Below are positions 15,901 through 22,870 of a stretch of 64,000 nucleotides of DNA, in pieces. Under the pieces are notes generated by a model that made no database searches, was not told the origin of the DNA, and saw only the letters and a program-made list of their open reading frames with translations. Source of the DNA: Clostridiales bacterium (GTDB lineage: Bacteria; Bacillota; Clostridia; Oscillospirales; Acutalibacteraceae); the NCBI GenBank assembly GCA_012840445.1, contig DULI01000007.1, forward strand, positions 1-64,000, given 5' to 3'. Every line of letters starts with the position of its first letter. Position 1 is the stretch's first letter. The translations under genes were made by a program, and so were the position numbers.

Positions 15901-16598
15901 GCGCCCGAAGTGTCGCACACAAGGCCCAAAATACCGCCGACCGAGCCGCGGGTACCAGAGCCAAGGTCACCGCCAACTCCAGTGATATTAAGGGCTTTGA
16001 CGTTTATGTCCCCGTTATTTACGCAATTTTCAATGGTTCCCGAACCGTTCAGGCTGCGCACTGCGCCGACAATGCCGCCCACATGGATTATGCTGGATGC
16101 GCCTTCGGCGGTAATATCTACATTGCTTTCGCACCCCGTAATTTTGCCGCCCGAAAGGTTGGCTGCAACCCCGCCGACATAGCCGCTGGAGATTGAAGCT
16201 TCTATGCTGCCGTTTACTGTAAGGTTCATAACGGTGCCCGTTATATAACCAAACAAACCTACAAGATAAATACCGCTGTCTAATATATTCTGTTCTATCG
16301 AAATGGTAATGCTGTGTCCTGAGCCGTTAAAGGTGCCGGAGAAAGGCTCAGCTTCGGTGCCGATGGGCGTCCAATCGGTTTGCGGGATGTTTATGTCCTT
16401 AACAAGCACATAGTGCTTGTCGGGATGTTCCGCAGCCCAGAGCAGGTGCTCGACCGTGGAAACCTGATAAACCCCAAAACTTTGTGTAGGTTCTTCTGCT
16501 GACAGAGATTGGGCATTTGTGGAAAACACAAGATTGCTTGGCACCAAAACAAAAGCCAGGATTAAACAAACAAGCGACCTTATACCTTTCAAGAACAT
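12939..16598 (-). CDS. Secreted GLUG-repeat / metallo-beta-lactamase-fold / F5-8C / dockerin protein
   Basis: This large 1219-residue exported protein of unknown function has an unusual domain string. A signal peptide (about 1-30) is followed by GLUG-type beta-helix repeats with recurring VGGI(V/L)G and NCVNNGDI-like turns (about 80-370). A linker region (about 440-600) leads to a metallo-beta-lactamase fold with zinc motif HAHGDH (about 752-757), VSHHGY (about 901) and DGGH, in ComEC-like arrangement. An F5/8 type C (discoidin-like) domain follows (about 1010-1146). A type I dockerin ends the protein (about 1156-1217), with two calcium loops, DLNGDGRVTVTD and DLNKDGRLTVTD. The dockerin implies docking on a cohesin elsewhere. 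The ATG follows AAAGGAGG. The substrate of the hydrolase domain cannot be inferred. Confidence 0.85.
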   Translation of the reverse strand: MFLKGIRSLVCLILAFVLVPSNLVFSTNAQSLSAEEPTQSFGVYQVSTVEHLLWAAEHPDKHYVLVKDINIPQTDWTPIGTEAEPFSGTFNGSGHSITISIEQNILDSGIYLVGLFGYITGTVMNLTVNGSIEASISSGYVGGVAANLSGGKITGCESNVDITAEGASSIIHVGGIVGAVRSLNGSGTIENCVNNGDINVKALNITGVGGDLGSGTRGSVGGILGLVCDTSGAYITSCINNGHITVTGGADNVGGIVGQTSVNTAATFANITYCANKGDITGYRTEGERSAGIIGYIKRGVINFCYNLGNVIEYTDDGSTVARQGYGNFYGIFGYANLSSSNTLEVTYCYNASENPLEAEICVVRNASHGTFKNFYMEGRSEYETELNAANVSTGVPGTAFSSPSDLYEKITATEEGARAYAANPTGGYPILYFEKENVIENDNSGFIEIEPAGSLRHNLYFVFRSSHPADRLQITATLEGGSSALLEKELVESGRVKVADKTYVAADGAKLYTAAMHSIPDDVWTAAKITAKFDGNTVFTTTLNADDVIDKTGVEIPIEGLPNYPDGVVSQIYNCGPGLANDQQSVTDEDSKMVVVSSTNEESFINYINRLTNIGFNVISHSGIDGNIHYGLQNGQKFYYIYYTAYSKQTRIIEDNSTNVLLSELDSEIGDSNTEFYLYSIDYTHGEGQTTKTDYWQIDCGALMVIKLADNSLFIIDGGHERQSSNAALEAFLDFAYDITGKEPGTTIDIKGWYFTHAHGDHVYFAHAFVKKYHEYLNIQATYFNIPSFQTMPNGYDAGTFLMKDTFNKHFPDCKHVKLHTGQRFSLQGVGFEVLLTHEDMVNESGTTSISNFNDSSTIIRITIDGKSFMILGDTDTLGQSTILKMYKNDTLKSDAVQVSHHGYNDLPQLYAAIAAPLALFPNSEENAGENSGNRNKYLGVINAAENATPLFADPNTYKIYVEDGELKYETLPSYREGLYFTIPDLDESLIPVSEEPHVDLDEVLKYISFSEYVIDKSANGTEAIANNETCSLILDGKTTTKFCTSTKPAVIAWKMKQPVKVFSYVIYTANDNSRFTGRNPQKWVLCGSNDAENWNVIDAVYAANLPDVDYTGFAFKVDNPAEYQYYVLKIFSAAGAGVLQLSEIELYSDVPKPAYIPGDLNGDGRVTVTDIVGLRGIIMNNEEPEKQVFDAGDLNKDGRLTVTDIVAIRGLIMNQDS

Positions 16599-16681
16599 AA
16601 ACCTCCTTTCAGATTCTGGTATTAATTATATTGTAAACATTTCCTAAATTATATAAACAATATGCTAAAATATATAAAAAA

Positions 16682-16717
16682 TTTGTGCAAACACATTTTG
16701 ACATATGTTTGCACAAA
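16682..16717. repeat. Perfect 12-bp inverted repeat upstream of the dockerin gene
   Basis: TTTGTGCAAACA (16682-16693) and TGTTTGCACAAA (16706-16717) are perfect complements separated by 12 bases. It lies about 85-120 bases upstream of the dockerin ATG, between that gene and the terminator of the G5-M23 gene. No T-run follows, so it looks more like an operator than a terminator. Confidence 0.6.
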
Positions 16718-16732
16718 AATATATACCTGCAA

Positions 16733-16769
16733 CAAAAAAAGCATATTAAGGCAAAACCGTAATATGCTT
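16733..16769 (-). terminator. Terminator of the G5-M23 peptidase gene
   Basis: AAGCATATTA (16739-16748) and TAATATGCTT (16760-16769) pair perfectly. A run of seven T residues follows on the minus strand. Confidence 0.8.
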
Positions 16770-16773
16770 AAAT

Positions 16774-18345
16774 TTATCTGCCAAAGTATTTTGCCGGGTC
16801 CACCGCCCCGCCGTTTTCCCAGACCTCAAAATGCAGATGATTGCCAGTGGCATAACCGGTCCTGCCAATCTCTGCAATTTTCTCGCCCTTTGATACCTTC
16901 TGGCCTAATTTTACATTAATTACGCTGCAATGGGCATACAGCGTTTTTAGCCCGTTTCCGTGGTCTATGACAAAATGCAGGCCGTAGCCGCTTCCGCTGG
17001 AATTTATGCTGACCACAGTCCCGTCGGCTACGCTGTATATATCGGTGCCTCTTGGCGCGGCAAAATCATAACCTTTATGGCCGCGGCCGTCGCCAAAGTA
17101 AGAGCTGATATAGCTGCCAGCGACCCGCTTTATAGGCCAGCAAAAATCACCTGCGGTTGTACCTGCCGAAGTTAAAGCTTTGGTAGCAGATGATTTGTTC
17201 GGTTCGGCAGTGCCGACCGTGACCTGTTCGTTTTCAGGCTCTTTTATGACTTGGGTTGAAAGTACAACGCGGCCGACCTCAACGCCATCCACCAGTGTAA
17301 CTTCCGCGCTAATGGTGGCAAGCCCGTTGCTGCCCTCTTTAGTGACCTTGCGGTAGCTTTTGCTTAAGTTGCTCTTTTGTATTTCAACCGACTCGAATGG
17401 TATTTCTTCGGTATAGGTTACATTGCGCACAACCTTGACGCTTAAAGCAGTATCCTTTCCGCTTGAAAGATAGGTGTCTTTAATTTCACTGGCGGGTTTT
17501 AAATATGAAGACGGGTAAATTCCCGAAACAAATTCGATATTATCGGTAAAATCAACCGATTTGACTTCGCTGTCGGTTTTATATGAATTTAAATACGCGT
17601 CAATGGAACTTTGAATCTCGCTAACATCGCTGCATACGGCAAGAAGCTGGTCGTTTTTATATATACCGGTGGCTTCGCACAGCTTGTCGGTACTGGACAC
17701 GATTATGCTGCTCATTTCCTCGTGGCCGATAAGGTTTTTGTCTGATACAAGTTTGAGGGAATATTCAGGCTCGCCGATTAAATCCTTGCCATCACCGGCG
17801 AGCATGCGGTCCATGACAAGCTCGACCGCTTTGTTAAACACCGATTCGTCGTTGATATAAGCAACCGTGTCGTTGTAGCGCACCTCGAGCGCAAAGGTCA
17901 CGCCCGACCAGAAACAGATTGTAATTACCAGAACAATAACAGCCGCTGCGGGGGCTAAATAATTTAACGCCCAAAGGGCAGTCTTTTTGTTGCGTTTTAC
18001 AGCGCTTGCCAACAGTTTAAAATGGCCTTTTACCGCAAAAATAAGCCCTTGGGTTTTAAAAATCTCAACACTTTGTTTGAAAACCGCCCTATAGCCTTTT
18101 ATAATCCGTTTTGGTTCTGATACATTAATGTTTATTTTCTTAAGCTTTGAAAGCAAAAGGCAAAATAGCCTAATAGCAAAACCCGCGACAAAACGTGCGG
18201 AATTTGCCACGGATTTTATGGCCAAAGCGGTGTATATCCCGATATAGTAGCAAATAATATATGCTTTATTGAAAACACTGTTAAAGATAGCAGCCAGTTT
18301 TCTCTCATGCAGTAATTCGGTTTGGTCATTGGATGCGTTTAGCAT
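16774..18345 (-). CDS. Membrane-anchored G5-domain M23 peptidase
   Basis: This is a likely cell-wall endopeptidase. An N-terminal cytoplasmic stretch precedes a single transmembrane helix (about residues 125-150). A long extracellular region then holds a G5 domain (about 300-375, including VTYTEEIPFESVEIQ and ATISAEVTLVDGVEV). A C-terminal M23/LytM domain (about 405-520) has its zinc motifs intact: GHKGYD, LYAHC and HLHFEV. I chose ATG at 18345 because AAAGGAG stands 8 bases upstream; the longer frame starting at 18399 would begin upstream of the predicted transcription start. The domain string resembles clostridial stage-II/III associated and vegetative hydrolases. The substrate bond is unknown. 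Confidence 0.85.
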   Translation of the reverse strand: MLNASNDQTELLHERKLAAIFNSVFNKAYIICYYIGIYTALAIKSVANSARFVAGFAIRLFCLLLSKLKKININVSEPKRIIKGYRAVFKQSVEIFKTQGLIFAVKGHFKLLASAVKRNKKTALWALNYLAPAAAVIVLVITICFWSGVTFALEVRYNDTVAYINDESVFNKAVELVMDRMLAGDGKDLIGEPEYSLKLVSDKNLIGHEEMSSIIVSSTDKLCEATGIYKNDQLLAVCSDVSEIQSSIDAYLNSYKTDSEVKSVDFTDNIEFVSGIYPSSYLKPASEIKDTYLSSGKDTALSVKVVRNVTYTEEIPFESVEIQKSNLSKSYRKVTKEGSNGLATISAEVTLVDGVEVGRVVLSTQVIKEPENEQVTVGTAEPNKSSATKALTSAGTTAGDFCWPIKRVAGSYISSYFGDGRGHKGYDFAAPRGTDIYSVADGTVVSINSSGSGYGLHFVIDHGNGLKTLYAHCSVINVKLGQKVSKGEKIAEIGRTGYATGNHLHFEVWENGGAVDPAKYFGR

Positions 18346-18370
18346 GAAAGTAACTCCTTTGCAGAATATA

Positions 18371-18392
18371 ATGGTTACAAGATTGTAACCAT
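18371..18392. promoter_or_regulatory. Perfect palindrome at the start of the G5-M23 transcript
   Basis: ATGGTTACAA and TTGTAACCAT flank GA as a perfect 10-bp dyad. It begins at about the predicted transcription start, in operator position for a dimeric repressor. The half-site TTGTAAC recurs at 18517-18523 and 19000-19006 around luxS. Confidence 0.5.
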
Positions 18393-18400
18393 CATGCATT

Positions 18401-18428
18401 ATTATATCTAATTGTTACAGATTTGCAA
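18401..18428 (-). promoter_or_regulatory. Promoter of the G5-M23 peptidase gene
   Basis: TTGCAA (18423-18428) and a perfect TATAAT (18401-18406) are 16 bases apart on the minus strand. The transcription start is predicted near 18394, just before the palindrome. Confidence 0.55.
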
Positions 18429-18486
18429 CCTTTTTTTACTCACATTTAACTTTTTTCGTTTAGTTGCACAAATTTATCGGGCGAAA

Positions 18487-18504
18487 TTTGGATATATATC
18501 CAAA
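18487..18504. terminator. AT-rich palindrome after luxS
   Basis: TTTGGATATATATCCAAA is a perfect 18-base palindrome just beyond the luxS stop. The T-tract on the minus strand is short, so it is at most a weak terminator. Confidence 0.35.
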
Positions 18505-18510
18505 ACAATC

Positions 18511-18963
18511 TCAATATTGTAACCTTTCCACCGGATAGTCTGTAATAATTTTTAAAAACTTCCTTGCTTCAGCTTTAGCCAAGTGCAAATCGTGCTCCAT
18601 ATAGTTACCGCATTCAACCGCGCTGGCCCCAGGTATCGGCCCGTAATAATCGGCAATATATTTAAAGCTCTCCACAATTAGGTTAATAGCATCTTCATGA
18701 CTCATATTTCTGACTAAAAAGTAAAAACCCGTACGGCAGCCCATTGGGCCGAAATATATTATTTTATCAGCAAAGCTGCTGTTTCGCACGTAAGTGGCAA
18801 ACATATGCTCGATGGAGTGAATAGCGTCGTTTCTAAGGTAGTCACCGCTGTTGGGCCTTCTCATCCTGATATCGTAGGTTACGATATCATCGTCAATCCG
18901 GGAAATGTATATGCCTGGCTGAAGCTTCATGTGGTTTACCCGAAAGCTTGATATCTTTTCCAT
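18511..18963 (-). CDS. luxS: S-ribosylhomocysteine lyase
   Basis: LuxS cleaves S-ribosylhomocysteine to homocysteine and the autoinducer-2 precursor, as part of the activated methyl cycle. The 150-residue protein has the metal site HSIEH (about residues 49-53) with the third ligand in VECGNY (near residue 120). The length is normal. It stands alone, with no pfs or metK next to it. The homocysteine product links it to methionine metabolism, to which metA at the left of the window also belongs. A GTTACAA-type half-site (19000-19006, opposite orientation) lies 37 bases upstream. Confidence 0.95.
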   Translation of the reverse strand: MEKISSFRVNHMKLQPGIYISRIDDDIVTYDIRMRRPNSGDYLRNDAIHSIEHMFATYVRNSSFADKIIYFGPMGCRTGFYFLVRNMSHEDAINLIVESFKYIADYYGPIPGASAVECGNYMEHDLHLAKAEARKFLKIITDYPVERLQY

Positions 18964-19200
18964 CCATCATCCACCTTTTGGTCTTCCGATTATTTTTTAT
19001 TGTAACGTTTTATTAAACTAATATACAAAAGCAGTGCTGTTGGTTACCAACGGGCTGCCATTTTAACAAGTATATATACACACGCCATTACAGTCAAGCA
19101 CGAAACTTACTATGTTTTGCAAAAAATTTATCTTATTTAAATATATTCTCTTTCCGATCTAAAAATCTTAACCAAGCGTGCGTTTTCGGTTGCACATGCA
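18964..19200. other. Intergenic region upstream of luxS
   Basis: No coding frame or structured RNA is evident. It includes the luxS ribosome-binding region, a near-palindrome GTTGGTTACCAAC at about 19039-19051 and one TTGTAAC half-site. No SAM or SAH riboswitch signature was recognised. Confidence 0.4.
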
Positions 19201-19226
19201 AAAAAAGCGGGCCATTGCGGCCCGCA
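19201..19226 (-). terminator. Terminator of the his operon
   Basis: GCGGGCC (19208-19214) pairs with GGCCCGC (19220-19226), followed on the minus strand by seven T residues. It lies just after the GNAT gene, making that gene the last of the his transcript. Confidence 0.85.
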
Positions 19227-19235
19227 AAGCGGTAG

Positions 19236-19853
19236 TTAATAATTCTTTCCTGAAAACAATGTGCATTTCACGCCGGAAAACGTGTAGGATGAGTTTTTGT
19301 ACATGTCATCCGTAATTGCGTACAGCATTAAATCATGCGGCTGCCCTTTGCAGTAGATTGCCTTTTTGAGCAGCCCCTCGTACTCCATCCCAATTTTTTC
19401 GAGCACCCGTTTGGAACGGATGTTTTCGGGGATGAGCCTTGCCTGAATCCTTTGAAAACCGATTATATTAAACCCATGCCACAATAACGCACCCGCGACC
19501 TCTGTGCCGTAGCCCTTTCCCCAATAGTCTTTTGAAATGCAATATCCTATCTCGGCGGTTTTAAAATTTTTGTCAATATAAGTATAGCTGCAGGTCCCGA
19601 TTAATTTCTGGCTCTTATCCTCCACAATGCCCCATACCGCGCACTGTTTTTTCTTATATCTTGACATCACCCATGAGATGTAGCTTTTGGTGTCGCTGAC
19701 GGACAAATGGGGCTCCCATTCGGCAAATTCTGACACCTCGGGCTGCCTACAGCATTCAAACAGGTCCTTGGCGTCGCTGTGTTTTAGCGCCCTTAAGGTT
19801 ATCCTTGGGGTTATTATTGTTGGGAATGGCTTGAAATACTTGTCATACAGCAT
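19236..19853 (-). CDS. GNAT acetyltransferase of the RimJ/RimL type, last gene of the his operon
   Basis: This 205-residue single-domain N-acetyltransferase uses acetyl-CoA; its acceptor is unknown. The family pattern is clear: TPRITLRALKHSDA near the start, AEIGYCISKDYWGKGYGTE with the acetyl-CoA-binding Gly residues (about 99-117), and NIRSKRVLEKIGM near the C terminus. The start codon overlaps the hisE stop by one base, and the only terminator follows this gene. It is thus very likely co-transcribed and translationally coupled with histidine genes. RimJ/RimL relatives modify protein N termini, but many homologues act on small molecules or antibiotics, so no substrate is proposed. Confidence 0.88.
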   Translation of the reverse strand: MLYDKYFKPFPTIITPRITLRALKHSDAKDLFECCRQPEVSEFAEWEPHLSVSDTKSYISWVMSRYKKKQCAVWGIVEDKSQKLIGTCSYTYIDKNFKTAEIGYCISKDYWGKGYGTEVAGALLWHGFNIIGFQRIQARLIPENIRSKRVLEKIGMEYEGLLKKAIYCKGQPHDLMLYAITDDMYKNSSYTFSGVKCTLFSGKNY

Positions 19854-20179
19854 TATGTATTCTTGTCCACCTGATGAAATTGTTTTAAATTGCCAAGTTT
19901 GGCGCTTCTGTTTGAAAGCTCCTCAAAAACAGCTTCAAAGGGGATGTTTTGGTACACCATAAGCACGGTCAGATGATACAAAAGATCGGAAATTTCGTAT
20001 ACAGTTTGCTCCTGCTTGCCGTTTTTGGCCGCAATTATGACCTCCGAGCACTCTTCCCCGCATTTTTTAAGGATTTTATCAAGCCCCTGATTAAATAAAT
20101 AGCAGGTGTATGAGTTTTCGGCAGGGTTTTGCTGCCGGTCTTTTATGATGTTGTATAGCTTTAACAGGATATCGCTCAT
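19853..20179 (-). CDS. hisE: Phosphoribosyl-ATP pyrophosphohydrolase
   Basis: HisE removes pyrophosphate from phosphoribosyl-ATP in the second step of histidine synthesis. The 108-residue all-helical protein shows the MazG-like metal motif KKCGEECSEVIIAA followed by EISDLLYHLTVLM. It is a separate gene here rather than fused to HisI. It starts 4 bases after hisI ends. Confidence 0.94.
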   Translation of the reverse strand: MSDILLKLYNIIKDRQQNPAENSYTCYLFNQGLDKILKKCGEECSEVIIAAKNGKQEQTVYEISDLLYHLTVLMVYQNIPFEAVFEELSNRSAKLGNLKQFHQVDKNT

Positions 20180-20183
20180 TCTA

Positions 20184-20510
20184 TCAAGGCCTTTCTAATG
20201 GGATTTCATTAAAAAAGCAGCTGTGGCTGCCAGTATGGCAGGCGTTGCCGGACTGTTCCACCTCAATTAAAAGTGTGTCAAAATCACAGTCGGCTGTAAT
20301 GCTTACAACCTTTTGAAAATTGCCCGAGGTCTCGCCCTTGTTCCAAAGTTGATTCCTTGATCGGCTGTAAAACCAAGTGTATCCGCTTGATAAGGTTTTT
20401 TCAAGGGATGCTTTATTCATGTATGCAAGCATCAGCACCTCTTTGGTCCCCGTTTGCTGGATTATTGCGGGGATCAGCTCTGATTTTTGAAAGAGTTTGT
20501 CAATATCCAA
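20184..20510 (-). CDS. hisI: Phosphoribosyl-AMP cyclohydrolase
   Basis: HisI opens the purine ring of phosphoribosyl-AMP in the third step of histidine synthesis. The 108-residue protein has the metal-binding core [15 protein letters not shown] with [13 protein letters not shown] downstream, and [17 protein letters not shown] in the middle. The zinc-binding cysteines and histidine are present. It begins 5 bases after the hisA stop, so no hisF lies between them. Confidence 0.95.
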   Translation of the reverse strand: MDIDKLFQKSELIPAIIQQTGTKEVLMLAYMNKASLEKTLSSGYTWFYSRSRNQLWNKGETSGNFQKVVSITADCDFDTLLIEVEQSGNACHTGSHSCFFNEIPLERP

Positions 20511-20515
20511 GCTTA

Positions 20516-21235
20516 CTACCTCTTTTCGGCAATCTCTATGGCTTCTTCTAAGCTAAGGGTGCCTTTGTAGATTGATTTTCCGCAAATGGCACCGTAGACA
20601 TTTAAGTTTAAGAGCTTGCGGATATCGTTAATATTTGTAATTCCGCCGCTGGCGATTATATTGCAGGAAACCGCAGTGTTAAGCTTTTTTAACTGGTCGA
20701 GATTAGGACCTGAAAGCGTGCCGTCTTTGGAAATGTCGGTGAAAATTATGTATTGCACACCGAGCTGATCCATTCGCCTTGCGTGGTCAATATAATCAAT
20801 CTCAGTATCCAAAAGCCATGCGTTACCGGACACCTTGCCGTTTTTTGCGTCTATTCCTACCGCAATTTTGTCGCCGTATTCACGCACCGCCTGTTTGATT
20901 AAATCGGGCTTATCTATTGCCGAGGAGCCGAGAATTACGCGGGAAGCGCCAAGATTTATGTAAAAATCTATATCATCCATGCTTCTAATTCCGCCGCCGA
21001 TCTCGACAAACAAGCCGGTTGACCTGATTACCGACGCGATTATATCTGAATTTACAGGCTTTCCCTCAAGTGCGCCGTCAAGATCCACTATGTGAAGCCA
21101 TTGTGCACCTTTGGCTTTAAAGCTTTCGGCAGTCTTTATCGGGTCTTCGCTGACCCTCTCGGCGGTGCCAAAATCGCCTTTATAAAGTCTTACGCACTGG
21201 CCGTTCTTTATGTCAATAGCAGGTAGAATAACCAA
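20516..21235 (-). CDS. hisA: ProFAR isomerase (HisA)
   Basis: HisA carries out the Amadori rearrangement of ProFAR to PRFAR in the fourth step of histidine synthesis. The 239-residue TIM barrel shows [15 protein letters not shown] at the N terminus (catalytic Asp), VEIGGGIRS (phosphate loop), and [13 protein letters not shown] with the second catalytic Asp. NIIASGGI forms the second phosphate site. It begins 15 bases after hisB ends, where many Firmicutes would carry hisH. HisF is similar in fold, but the N-terminal and active-site pattern here is HisA. Confidence 0.94.
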   Translation of the reverse strand: MVILPAIDIKNGQCVRLYKGDFGTAERVSEDPIKTAESFKAKGAQWLHIVDLDGALEGKPVNSDIIASVIRSTGLFVEIGGGIRSMDDIDFYINLGASRVILGSSAIDKPDLIKQAVREYGDKIAVGIDAKNGKVSGNAWLLDTEIDYIDHARRMDQLGVQYIIFTDISKDGTLSGPNLDQLKKLNTAVSCNIIASGGITNINDIRKLLNLNVYGAICGKSIYKGTLSLEEAIEIAEKR

Positions 21236-21250
21236 AACTATTCCTCCAAA

Positions 21251-21820
21251 TTAAAGTATGCCTTTTGTGGACAATATCCCCTGCCCCTCAGCCTTTACGG
21301 CAACTTTCAGAGCATGCGCCAATGCCTTGAACATGGCCTCTATCATGTGGTGGGCGTTTGTTCCATAGAGGGCTTTGATGTGCAATGTCAGTTTTGCGTT
21401 GGTTGCAAAGGCGCGCATGAATTCCTCTACGGTGCAGGTATCAAAACCGCCTGTCTTTTCCTGTTTAAAATCAGCGTCGAAGACAATATAGGGGCGGCCG
21501 CTGATGTCAACCGAGGCAAAGGCCAATGCTTCATCCATTGGGATAAAGGCAGTTCCGTACCTTGCGATTCCGCTTTTATCGCCGAGCGCCTCATTAAGGG
21601 CGAGGCCCAAAACTATTCCCACATCCTCCACGGTGTGGTGGGAGTCGACATTAAGGTCGCCTGCCGCCCTTAATTTTAGCCCGAACCCTGCATGTTTGGC
21701 AAAGGAGGCCAGCATGTGGTCGAAAAAGCCGATTCCGGTATCGACATTTATTTCGCCGCCAGTCAAGTTTAGTTCCACACTAATATTGGTTTCGTTGGTT
21801 TTTCTGATGATACTTGCCAT
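21251..21820 (-). CDS. hisB: Imidazoleglycerol-phosphate dehydratase
   Basis: HisB dehydrates imidazole glycerol phosphate. The 189-residue protein is the monofunctional form without the phosphatase domain. The repeated His-rich metal motifs are seen as FFDHMLASFAKHAGF, DSHHTVEDVGI and GTNAHHMIEAMFKA. It lies 4 bases after hisC. Confidence 0.95.
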   Translation of the reverse strand: MASIIRKTNETNISVELNLTGGEINVDTGIGFFDHMLASFAKHAGFGLKLRAAGDLNVDSHHTVEDVGIVLGLALNEALGDKSGIARYGTAFIPMDEALAFASVDISGRPYIVFDADFKQEKTGGFDTCTVEEFMRAFATNAKLTLHIKALYGTNAHHMIEAMFKALAHALKVAVKAEGQGILSTKGIL

Positions 21821-21824
21821 AGCC

Positions 21825-22868
21825 TTATTCTCCTATGTATTGTTTTATTGCGGCAATTACCGCAAGATTTTCCTGTCTGCTTCCTGCGGTGATTCTTAAA
21901 TATTTGTCAATTTTCCTGACAAGAATCGATTGACTGCACAGAAATCCGAAAAGTTCTGCAGAGTTGTCGGGCTTTAGGAACACAAAGTTGGTTTTAGAGT
22001 CAAATACCTTCCAGCCTGTTTTGGAAGCTATTTCGGTTAATTGCTTATACAAAAAGTTTTTAGAATCGATTATTTGGCGTCGGCAATTATCAAGATAGTC
22101 TCTCATTCTCAAGACCGTAGCGGCGGCTGCCTGGGTGTATGCGTTTACATTGTAGGGCGACTTGCACTTTCTTAACGCCTCGGTCAAGTTTTTGTTGGCA
22201 ACCGCAAATCCGGCGCGAAGAGCAGCAAGCCCCATCATTTTAGAACAGGTTCGCAGAAGTATAAGATTTTCGTACTCGTGCGCTGAACTTATTAAGGATT
22301 GGTCGTAAAAATCCATATAGGCTTCATCGAGCACCACAAGGGCGTTGACATTTTGGATTATCTTTATTACCTTTTCCCTTTCAAGTGCAAGGGATGTAGG
22401 GTTGCAGGGGTTTGAGAAGACAAGAAGCTTTGCGTTTGAGGTATTGCATATATCAATTAGTTTATCGACATTAATTTGCAAATCCTGACCTTTTTCTATT
22501 TCTATGTTGCGGCATTCGGCAATGTGGGCATAAAATTTGTACATGGAAAAATCGGGATTTAAAGTTACCACGGTGTCCCCTTTCTGGGTAAAGGCGGTGA
22601 AAATTACAAAAAGCAGCTCATCCGAGCCGTTGCCGGCGGTTACATATTCAGGGTTTATTCGATAGTATTCAGCAAAAGCTTTGCATAATTCGACGGCGTT
22701 CGGGTCGGGATAGCGGTTAATCGGCACCGCCGACACACTGTCATTTATTTTATTTAAAATTTCATCATCGGGGGTAATATACGATTCGTTCGCGTCAAGG
22801 CGGATTTTGTAGCCGCCGTCTGCCGGCTTATAGGGCTGAATGCTTTTAATTTTATTGTTTATCGGCAC
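21825..22868 (-). CDS. hisC: Histidinol-phosphate aminotransferase
   Basis: HisC transfers an amino group from glutamate to imidazole acetol phosphate, using pyridoxal phosphate. The 347-residue class I/II aminotransferase has VTAGNGSDEL near residue 80, FSNPCNPTS, the cofactor-binding VLDEAYMDF, and the Schiff-base lysine in LRTCSKMMGLAALRAGF. It lies 2 bases after hisD. No dedicated histidinol-phosphate phosphatase gene is found in the cluster. Confidence 0.95.
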   Translation of the reverse strand: MPINNKIKSIQPYKPADGGYKIRLDANESYITPDDEILNKINDSVSAVPINRYPDPNAVELCKAFAEYYRINPEYVTAGNGSDELLFVIFTAFTQKGDTVVTLNPDFSMYKFYAHIAECRNIEIEKGQDLQINVDKLIDICNTSNAKLLVFSNPCNPTSLALEREKVIKIIQNVNALVVLDEAYMDFYDQSLISSAHEYENLILLRTCSKMMGLAALRAGFAVANKNLTEALRKCKSPYNVNAYTQAAAATVLRMRDYLDNCRRQIIDSKNFLYKQLTEIASKTGWKVFDSKTNFVFLKPDNSAELFGFLCSQSILVRKIDKYLRITAGSRQENLAVIAAIKQYIGE

Positions 22869-22870
22869 TG

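Noticed and set aside
15808-16182. Plus-strand frames across the GLUG repeats
   Set aside because: They are shadows of the repetitive Gly/Asn-rich coding sequence on the minus strand, with low-complexity Pro/Thr content and no start signals.
16774-18345. Calling the G5-M23 protein SpoIIQ or SpoIVFA
   Set aside because: It carries a G5 domain and a sigma-A-type promoter and is far from sporulation genes; a general wall hydrolase is the safer call.
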